From the NCBI GenBank assembly GCA_013815395.1, contig JACDGH010000177.1, positions 1-5,846 on the forward strand: 5,846 bases of DNA, read 5' to 3'. A program made the translations under genes and the position numbers. The DNA comes from Parachlamydiaceae bacterium (lineage in GTDB: Bacteria > Chlamydiota > Chlamydiia > Chlamydiales > Parachlamydiaceae). The notes under the pieces are model-generated. The model saw nothing but the letters and a program-made list of their open reading frames with translations. It was not told the DNA's origin and searched no databases. This document shows positions 1 through 4,343 of the stretch, in pieces. Numbering within the stretch: position 1 is the first letter of the stretch; every line of letters starts with the position of its first letter.

Positions 1-25
1 TCTTTCTACGCAAAGCGCTTGGAGT

Positions 26-54
26 GCGCAGCTCCTGCTGCGCTTTTTGTTTTT
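26..54 (+). terminator. Intrinsic terminator of an upstream plus-strand gene
   Basis: A perfect 7-bp G+C-rich stem (GCGCAGC at 26-32, GCTGCGC at 37-43) closes a TCCT loop and is followed at once by TTTTTGTTTTT. This is the textbook rho-independent form for plus-strand transcription. The terminated gene must lie mostly or wholly before the window. A frame stays open from base 2 to the TAA at 119-121, running straight through the hairpin, but the T-run argues against reading it as coding. Confidence 0.8.
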
Positions 55-128
55 CAGGTTGAAAGAAATTTATACAAACCGATTAGATGCTTATAAACAA
101 AAAGCATTAAAATCTATTTAAGGAACCT

Positions 129-443
129 ATGGAAGCAAAATACTTTGAAAAACTAGATATAACTACCCTCCCTTAACTACCGAATCTCTATTTAATCAGG
201 TTCAAAAAATAAAACATAGGGCAACAAAAGCTAATTCACGCCATGCAGGGAAAAAGGACATTCAAATTCAAAATCAAATCTCTAAGTTGGTAGATGGCCA
301 TTTGGATGGAAAAATCGATGGCGATATTTACGAACAGAAGCCTCAATGAATACAAGAAACGGCAGCGGGAGATCACTTCTCTGATGGCAGCTCATGTAGA
401 TGCTGATAAGGCAAGCCTCATCACTGACAAAACGCAACAATAG
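129..443 (+). pseudogene. Decayed serine recombinase, C-terminal part
   Basis: This is the remnant of the region downstream of the catalytic domain in a large serine recombinase (resolvase/invertase superfamily, plasmid- or phage-borne). The frame from 173 to 349 reads through KLVDGHLDGKIDGDIYEQK, matching the family segment after the zinc-ribbon region (D-LDG-I---Y--K), followed by a charged coiled coil. An extra C at about 341 breaks the frame. Dropping it continues as LNEYKKRQREITSLM and on to the stop at 441-443. A second break near 172-176 separates an upstream stretch (EAKYFEKLDITTLP, from 129). The catalytic N-terminal domain with its active serine is not in the window, so no active enzyme can be made. 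The family call rests on remembered similarity of this segment and was not checked by search. Confidence 0.6.
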
Positions 444-812
444 AAAAATCAATGATTTATAAACTTCTCTTGTATTGACAAACACTGTCAAGTGCAGCTG
501 TTTGTTGGTGAATATAGTGACACAAAAGTGAAAACGTAACAAGAAAAAAAAGACTACAAGTTAGAATTTAAATATTCTTTGATCTTCTTAACTTTTACTC
601 TTAACGGACTTTAGTTAAAATCCTGCTGTAGCTTGAGGGTTTTTCTGCTTTTTGATTCGCTCTTCGAAGATGATCCATAAGTTTTTTTAATTCTTCATTT
701 TGTATATGTTTACCACACACTGTTGTCCAAGGTATGAAGCACTATCTACTGAACATTTTTCAAAAAAAAGATTTTTAAGGCCACTTTTTAGGTTGTAGCG
801 TTCGATCAACTT
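444..812. other. Gene-poor degenerate stretch
   Basis: No intact gene is visible. A short inverted repeat, TTGACA-aacac-TGTCAA, lies at 475-491. Its left half equals a consensus -35 box, but no acceptable -10 follows at 16-18 bases. Homopolymer runs (A at 541-550, T at about 683-689, A at 763-770) and stops in every frame suggest decayed sequence. The only coding-like signal is the broken minus-strand reading listed at 601-826. Confidence 0.5.
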
Positions 813-826
813 AGCAGCGGTGGAGA
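601..826 (-). pseudogene. Possible two-frame remnant of an unknown minus-strand gene
   Basis: Two minus-strand frames are open in succession. The first, from about 826 down, includes AAKLIERYNLKSGLKNLFFEK. The second, down to the stop at 601-603, includes CGKHIQNEELKKLMDHLRRA. They overlap around 690-745, so one frameshift could join them. The second frame alone offers a 25-residue ORF from the ATG at 678 or 39 residues from a GTG at 720; neither has a clear Shine-Dalgarno sequence. The composition is charged and helical, unlike random AT-rich translation, but I recognise no family. The 5' part overlaps the primase remnant on the other strand, so at least one of the two readings may be chance. 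Confidence 0.2.
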
Positions 827-1101
827 GGCAGGTTCAGCAAATACCATTTTTGAAGCACATAAAGAAGCTCATGCTGTCGTTGTTGCCTTTGATTGTCATA
901 ACCTACAAATTCCATTTTCAAATACTTCGTGGCGGCATTGAGGCACTTATGCATGATCTAATGCATGAAGATATTAATGATTGGCATCCAAGAAAAATGC
1001 CTATAATAGAGCGATCAATTGCTTTTCTAGCTAACTTAAGGATAACCTTTCAAGCGCACCTCATCATGATAGCTGCCTGGTACCTCAATGGCGTTGGCTA
1101 G
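813..1101 (+). pseudogene. Decayed phage/plasmid primase-helicase: Toprim piece joined to a helicase piece
   Basis: Two frames carry different primase signatures. The frame at 813-941 includes ANTIFEAHKEAHAVVVAFD followed by CHNL. This resembles the Toprim segment of plasmid and phage primases, normally an EGYAT-type motif, then T-xEA, then VVAFD-GNL. The leading EGYAT motif is degenerate (GGEAGSA). The other frame, best from about 913, includes GGIEALMHDLMHEDINDWHP, the pattern of the D5/DUF5906-type helicase region (GG-EA-L--LL--DL-DWHPR). In intact proteins these segments lie hundreds of residues apart. Here they almost touch (near 900-928) and in different frames, so an internal deletion is inferred. 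The last 15-20 codons to the stop at 1101 show no family match and lie opposite the integrase remnant. The family call comes from motif memory. Confidence 0.5.
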
Positions 1102-1286
1102 TGTGCGATATTGAGCTAGAGTGTCGTCTTGATAACGACCGGATTTCATGGCTGACTTGATTTTAAGTTCCATCCTTGGGCATCTCTTTTTGAAGAGAAA
1201 GTCTTAACCTTCTCTACATAATCTTTTACTCGGACGATTGCCTGATAGCTTTTTTTTCCATTTTTTGTGTTTCGGGTACGAATCAT
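1036..1286 (-). pseudogene. Broken tyrosine integrase, N-terminal fragment
   Basis: Tyrosine recombinases of phages and islands catalyse site-specific integration. This is only the N-terminal arm-binding part. The ATG at 1286-1284 has a good Shine-Dalgarno (AGAGGAAA, six bases upstream), which favours it over an upstream TTG at 1343. It reads IRTRNTKNGKKSYQAIVRV, then KTFSSKRDAQGW. That is the family pattern of a short beta-sheet domain (R--NGK-qa-VR) followed by KTF-tK-dA--W. At 1170-1173 the frame breaks. Shifting it continues as MELKIKSAMKSGRYQDDT and TLANAIE, the expected following helix, then loses similarity near 1084 and stops at 1036. The core-binding and catalytic domains (R-H-R-Y) are absent, so it is inactive. 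It lies downstream of the tRNA-Ser 3' end and points away from it. Confidence 0.65.
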
Positions 1287-1521
1287 AATGAATTTCCTCT
1301 TGGAGTAATACGTTAATATACAGCAATATCTGCGCAAAAACAAGAGGATTAAAATAAATTATATGTACATTCTTTTGGTAGGTTTTGCCATTTTATGAGA
1401 CTTGCTGCAAAGTATAGTGACCCAGTGACATTGATCCATAATTACTAAGATTTGATCAAATAGTGATGGACTGTTTAAACTTATAAGCATGTTCAGGATA
1501 TAGTATAGAAGTTAAAAGAAT
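1287..1521. other. Spacer between integrase remnant and tRNA-Ser; possible attachment region
   Basis: No gene is visible. The spacer holds the integrase ribosome binding site (1293-1300), a perfect 12-bp palindrome ATTTGATCAAAT (1450-1461), and a short direct repeat GTGAC-cca-GTGAC near 1419-1431. If an element integrated at the tRNA 3' end, its attachment core would lie at about 1522-1545. I find no second copy of that tRNA sequence elsewhere in the window, so the far attachment site is either outside it or lost. Confidence 0.3.
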
Positions 1522-1608
1522 CGGAAGAGGTAGGATTCGAACCTACGTCACCATTGCTGGTGAATCTGTTTTCGAGACAGACGCATTCGGCCACTCTGCC
1601 ACTCTTCC
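1522..1608 (-). tRNA. tRNA-Ser (anticodon CGA)
   Basis: On the minus strand the sequence folds as a complete type II tRNA. The acceptor stem is GGAAGAG (1608-1602) paired with CTCTTCC (1529-1523). The anticodon stem is TCTGT/ACAGA around the loop CTCGAAA, giving anticodon CGA at 1574-1572, which reads UCG. A long variable arm with a TCACC/GGTGA stem follows, then the T arm GTAGG-TTCGAAT-CCTAC. The long variable arm and discriminator G (complement of 1522) are serine hallmarks. No CCA is encoded. All stems are intact, in contrast to the ruined genes beside it. Serine tRNA genes are common integration sites for mobile elements, and here an integrase fragment lies just past the 3' end. Confidence 0.95.
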
Positions 1609-1664
1609 TTAAATCCGCAATGCGACAGTAGTGTGTCAAATTTCCATAAAAAAACGCAACTGCA

Positions 1665-1692
1665 ATCTTATCCAAAAAAAATTTAGTGCAAA
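1665..1692 (-). promoter_or_regulatory. Possible promoter of tRNA-Ser
   Basis: On the minus strand, TTTGCA (1692-1687) and TAAGAT (1670-1665) are separated by 16 bases, each 4 of 6 to the sigma-70 consensus. Transcription would begin about 45-50 bases before the mature tRNA 5' end, leaving a leader for RNase P to remove. A consensus TTGACA lies nearer the tRNA (about 1639-1634), but its -10 would fall right against the tRNA 5' end, so it fits less well. Confidence 0.35.
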
Positions 1693-1762
1693 GATCCCTC
1701 GCAGCTAGTATTTAAACCAAATTGTTAGGTAAGATTCATTATTTGCATTGGATATTTATTTT

Positions 1763-1995
1763 AAGGGTTCGGAAGATCCGAGCCCTCTAAGCCTAGGTTG
1801 GTTAATCTATCTAAAAAAGGCTCTCTAAGCGTTTTCTAATTTCTGGGCTCGTTGACTTGTGGAAAGCAGGGCGAGTAGACGCCCCGGCTACTTTGGTTTG
1901 GGTTGCATAATCTAGGTAGCAAGGACGTCTGATCAGGAAGTAGGGCTTAGAGCGGGATGCGCTGGTTATGTTCTTCTGGGTCGTCCAATTGGACA
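1763..1995. other. Unexplained G+C-rich segment with hairpins
   Basis: Bases 1861-1980 are 54% G+C (65 of 120 by hand count), against 33% in 1621-1680 upstream. At the left edge a hairpin pairs GGGTTCGGA (1765-1773) with TCCGAGCCC (1777-1785); its single irregular pair is G-U in plus-strand RNA. At the right edge is a perfect 12-bp palindrome GTCCAATTGGAC (1983-1994) next to an A8 run. Inside, GGGCG/CGCCC and GCTAC/GTAGC can pair. A minus-strand frame is open at 2020-1811 (69 codons from a TTG) but has no ribosome binding site and no family I recognise; plus-strand frames are interrupted. It could be a structured RNA, a fragment of a transferred gene or a small repeat. I cannot decide between these. 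Confidence 0.35.
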
Positions 1996-2032
1996 AAAAA
2001 AATTCCAATAGGCTAACCAAAAGTTCGTTTTT

Positions 2033-2752
2033 CTACCTATTCCCGTTTTCTTTTTTTATTTGTACTTCGGTAGCGATAGATTGAGTGGATATAATTTCTT
2101 CAGATTCAGTTGGAAGTAAAGCAAGTGGGTCATCTTTTGATTTTAAATCATTAGAAGCATTGGACATTTGAAACTCAATCTCAGCTTCTGAGAATCCTTG
2201 GGCTTTGAGCACTGTTTTAACTGCTTTATTAGCCATTATACCCATGCCACATAAAAGTGCTGGCAAGTGTACAGTTCCATATAACTGTTGTGACAATACT
2301 GTTGATATATTCCATGTTTGATGAAAATTGCAGTCCTTTGGAAGGAAGTAGGGGGGATAGCATTCTTGATTATTTAAACCATTCAAAGTGTGTGCAAAAA
2401 AATTGTAGACTATAGTGGTTATAACTGGAGTGCAGAAAGCGGCGCAAGTTGTAGTAATCATTTGTTGAGCTTTTATTTGCTCAATTTTGCGGGAAGGGTC
2501 ATTTGGAATGAAACTTTTAAAAATAGCTCCTGTTGCTTTCTGCACCGCAGGCATTAAGCCAAAATATAAGGCGGAGGTGAAGGGGGTTCCTTCAAATTTG
2601 CAAATGTTGGTCCAGGTTAGACCTGCATGTATCGTGCCTATAACAGTTCCTGTAAAAACCATTACAGGGACTAGGGTTTTGATGTTTGAAAGAGTTTCAG
2701 TTGAAAGATCTTTGAGAAAATGTCTGTTTGCTTGACTAAGTATTGTGGTCAT
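2033..2752 (-). CDS. Unrecognised multi-pass membrane protein
   Basis: This is a 239-residue protein that I do not recognise. About four hydrophobic stretches suggest an integral membrane protein: residues about 25-48 (TLVPVMVFTGTVIGTIHAGL), 56-76, 98-120 and 160-178. A hydrophilic tail follows from about 185, rich in Glu, Ser and Lys, ending KKENGNR. There is no obvious cleavable signal peptide; the first 24 residues are polar. Six cysteines (51, 103, 107, 131, 141, 168) are scattered, and the loop holding 131 and 141 lies between membrane segments 3 and 4, so a disulfide is conceivable. The ATG at 2752 lacks a recognisable Shine-Dalgarno. The next gene upstream on this strand ends 237 bases away, so a separate promoter is likely. 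The uninterrupted frame and sensible topology support a real gene. A host-interaction membrane protein is possible, but nothing in the sequence proves it. Confidence 0.75.
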   Translation of the reverse strand: MTTILSQANRHFLKDLSTETLSNIKTLVPVMVFTGTVIGTIHAGLTWTNICKFEGTPFTSALYFGLMPAVQKATGAIFKSFIPNDPSRKIEQIKAQQMITTTCAAFCTPVITTIVYNFFAHTLNGLNNQECYPPYFLPKDCNFHQTWNISTVLSQQLYGTVHLPALLCGMGIMANKAVKTVLKAQGFSEAEIEFQMSNASNDLKSKDDPLALLPTESEEIISTQSIATEVQIKKENGNR

Positions 2753-2848
2753 ATTTTTGTCTGTGGTAGATGGGTTATCAGATCGTTAAAAATAGAGAGG
2801 TATTTATTTTAAGAATGAATAAGTTATCACAGAAAGGATATTGGAGCA

Positions 2849-2878
2849 AGACTCTATTTTGCGCTAACAGACTCTATT
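2849..2878. repeat. 10-bp direct repeat with 20-bp period, possible operator
   Basis: AGACTCTATT occurs exactly at 2849-2858 and 2869-2878, a spacing of about two helical turns. On the minus strand the repeat lies about 100-130 bases before the membrane-protein ATG. It is followed at once by TTGCTC (-35-like), 17 bases and TAACTT (-10-like), a weak promoter candidate. Such a placement would suit a dimeric regulator. The rest of the 237-base gap (2753-2989) shows no gene and no clear terminator for the TIM-like gene. Confidence 0.25.
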
Positions 2879-2989
2879 CATGAGAAAGTGCCTAAACGGA
2901 AATTTAGGTGGATAAGTTTGTGAAAGGTAAGGAATTAATGATGATGACATGAATTTTTCCCATTAAGGATTTGGTTGAATAGAAGGTCC

Positions 2990-4003
2990 TTAGGGTTCTT
3001 TTAAAGGCGATGGCTTTTCTAGCTCCTCTTCTGAAAGAGAGGGGTTCGAAAAGTTATGAATAGATAGATCAGTTTGAATTGCAAGGAATTGGGTTGGTGC
3101 TAAAGCAGGCACATCAGGTGTTAAGGAGACAGTAGTGGACAGATCAGTTCTAGCTGACTCCTCTGGTTTATCTAAATTGTCGACAATAGTAGGTGTTACT
3201 ATTTCCGTGTCTGAAACAATAGGCTTTATGGGAAAATTTCCAAAAAATGGAGCAATTTCCTTAGCGGCCTCGCAAAAAAAAGAAAGATTTGCATCAATCA
3301 TTTTAAAGTAAAATCCAGCAAATGGAGAATTTTCAAAAAGCTCTTTAGGGAGTGGTTTGAAAGGTTCTAAATAACAGATAGTTTTAAGCTGGAGCGCAAC
3401 TTCTTCGCCCCAAAGTGAGATATATTGCCTCAGGGCTATTTCATAAATCTCGTTAAGAGCCCTGGGTGTTGCCTCTGAAATGGTCTTAAGAGCGCCGGGA
3501 GTGTCATAAATAAAATAAATCTGCTTAATTTCATCTGCAGTGAAAGATGTTAAGCAGTCACTTAGCTGCTTTTTAATGATTGCTTCGGTATGTCCATCCT
3601 CAAATTCTTCGCGTGTTTCCCCAAAGCAAAAGAAAGGGGTGATTTTTTCTTTTAAGGCGGAGCGGATCTTATAATTGATTGATTCAGATGATTCTTTAAT
3701 TTGATTACGGTCAAGCGCTTTACCAATAAGCACAAAGTTGGCTTTGGATTCGACTAAAAAACTTGCCGCAATGCTACTAGTAAATGTTTCTGGTGTAGCA
3801 TCAAGCATGTCGCTTGAACCAAAGTGGAATTGTGAATTGTTTAATGTGTCTAAGGCTTGCACAAGATAATCATGAGGTAAAGCAATGTACATACTATCTT
3901 TAGGAAATTCTTCAGGCAAATTTAATGAGCAAAGTCCTTTAGCGACCAGATCGTAAGGATATAATGCTTCCCAGTGCCATAGAATCAGACGTTGATTGTC
4001 CAT
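2990..4003 (-). CDS. Triosephosphate isomerase-like pseudoenzyme with C-terminal extension
   Basis: This is a 337-residue protein; typical TIM (TpiA) is about 250. Residues 1-252 follow TIM in order. LILWHW (6-11) sits at the GNWK strand. FVLIGKALDR (90-99) sits at yvIIGHSERR. ITPFFCFGETREEFEDGHTE (121-140) is close to the TIM strand TPVLCIGET-aE-EaGkTE. IYDTPGALKTISEATP (165-180) sits at aYEPVWAIGTGKsATP. The catalytic positions have changed: Lys of NWK is Glu12, electrophilic His95 is Lys95, and base Glu165/167 is Asp167. Flexible loop 6 (PVWAIGTGK) is lost, YGGSV is YLEPF (211-215) and GGASL is MIDANL (235-240), so phosphate binding should fail too. Residues about 253-337 are a Pro/Ser/Thr/Glu-rich tail, probably disordered. 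The ATG at 4003 fits the TIM N-terminus better than a TTG at 4045; its Shine-Dalgarno is weak. Isomerase activity is unlikely; a regulatory, binding or secreted role is inference. Confidence 0.85.
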   Translation of the reverse strand: MDNQRLILWHWEALYPYDLVAKGLCSLNLPEEFPKDSMYIALPHDYLVQALDTLNNSQFHFGSSDMLDATPETFTSSIAASFLVESKANFVLIGKALDRNQIKESSESINYKIRSALKEKITPFFCFGETREEFEDGHTEAIIKKQLSDCLTSFTADEIKQIYFIYDTPGALKTISEATPRALNEIYEIALRQYISLWGEEVALQLKTICYLEPFKPLPKELFENSPFAGFYFKMIDANLSFFCEAAKEIAPFFGNFPIKPIVSDTEIVTPTIVDNLDKPEESARTDLSTTVSLTPDVPALAPTQFLAIQTDLSIHNFSNPSLSEEELEKPSPLKEP

Positions 4004-4049
4004 AAGTTTGCCGCCAGTCAATTTAAAACTCGTAAAGAGACACAAAAAA

Positions 4050-4078
4050 ATGTTATTTCACCCCTCCGGGGCTGACAG
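4050..4078 (-). promoter_or_regulatory. Possible proximal promoter of the TIM-like gene
   Basis: On the minus strand, CTGTCA (4078-4073) and TAACAT (4055-4050) are 17 bases apart, each 4 of 6 to the sigma-70 consensus. It lies downstream of the hairpin at 4095-4144, so it could transcribe the TIM-like gene even if the hairpin stops upstream RNA. The leader would be about 40 bases. Confidence 0.3.
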
Positions 4079-4087
4079 GAAATAGTG

Positions 4088-4144
4088 AAAAATAGATAAC
4101 ATGCCTTTGGCAAAGCCCAGGGGCTTCGCCAAAGGCATATTATC
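4088..4144 (-). terminator. 24-bp hairpin with U-run, terminator or attenuator
   Basis: Arms 4095-4118 and 4121-4144 pair over 24 positions. On the plus strand 22 pairs are perfect and two are mismatches (C4100/A4139 and A4112/C4127). In minus-strand RNA both become G-U wobbles, so the stem is unbroken only in that direction. A UAUUUUU run (4094-4088) follows. Structure and direction fit an intrinsic terminator acting on minus-strand RNA, yet it sits before, not after, a minus-strand gene. It therefore acts either as an attenuator in the leader of the TIM-like gene or as the end of a short independent RNA. The two drifted pairs suggest selection for RNA structure. Confidence 0.6.
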
Positions 4145-4196
4145 CATTTTCTTCAATTAATCTTTTAGCTGACTTAGGAAAGGTGCAAAGCGATTT
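4088..4196 (-). ncRNA. Candidate small RNA or terminated leader
   Basis: A possible promoter (4231-4203) would start transcription near 4196, and the strong hairpin with U-run ends near 4088, giving an RNA of about 109 bases. The ends are inferred from these signals only. The RNA would contain a 29-codon ORF (ATG at 4147, TGA at 4060-4058, running past the terminator) whose coding sequence is the hairpin itself, so a leader peptide is possible but poorly supported. Confidence 0.25.
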
Positions 4197-4202
4197 AATA
4201 GC

Positions 4203-4231
4203 ATCTTATCAAAATAGAGCGTGCCTGACAA
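4203..4231 (-). promoter_or_regulatory. Likely minus-strand promoter, distal to the TIM-like gene
   Basis: On the minus strand, TTGTCA (4231-4226, 5 of 6 to consensus) and TAAGAT (4208-4203, 4 of 6) are spaced by exactly 17 bases. The same -10 hexamer appears in the candidate tRNA-Ser promoter. It would drive RNA towards the hairpin at 4144-4095 and the TIM-like gene. It lies in the divergent gap shared with the ROK kinase, so regulation of the two sides may be linked. Confidence 0.45.
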
Positions 4232-4343
4232 GAATAATTTTTTTACAAAATTGTGGCAGATTAATTGAGTATATGTAAAAACATGATAAAGAGTGCAAAG
4301 GCAGGGTTATCCAAGCACCGTTTCTAGGATTTTAGGGGAGATT

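Noticed and set aside
2..121. Open plus frame from the window edge to TAA at 119
   Set aside because: It crosses a clear intrinsic terminator and its T-run; the charged end could be a chance reading or decayed recombinase sequence.
475..491. TTGACA inverted repeat as a promoter
   Set aside because: No acceptable -10 box follows at 16-18 bases and no gene lies downstream nearby.
282..542. Minus-strand open frame of 86 codons
   Set aside because: It is antisense to the serine recombinase remnant, has no ribosome binding site and no family-like content.
1493..1675. Minus-strand open frame of 60 codons
   Set aside because: It runs through the whole tRNA-Ser gene; the tRNA fold explains the sequence.
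1811..2020. Minus-strand 69-codon ORF as a gene
   Set aside because: TTG start, no ribosome binding site and no recognised family; kept only as part of the unexplained G+C-rich segment.
2487..2735. Plus-strand open frame of 82 codons
   Set aside because: It is antisense to the membrane-protein gene, whose frame is far longer and has sensible hydrophobic segments.
4004..4045. Upstream TTG start for the TIM-like protein
   Set aside because: The 14 extra residues do not fit the TIM N-terminus and the TTG has no ribosome binding site.
4058..4147. 29-codon minus-strand ORF inside the hairpin region
   Set aside because: Its codons are the hairpin arms themselves and it runs past the U-run, so coding is less likely than RNA structure; noted only under the candidate small RNA.
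4242..4292. Plus-strand promoter for the ROK kinase
   Set aside because: TTTACA, TTGTGG and TTGAGT are all present, but none has a matching -10 at normal spacing, so I could not choose one.
4293..4343. Upstream GTG start for the ROK kinase
   Set aside because: It would place 17 unrelated residues before the usual ROK start; the ATG at 4344 has AGGGGAG just before it.
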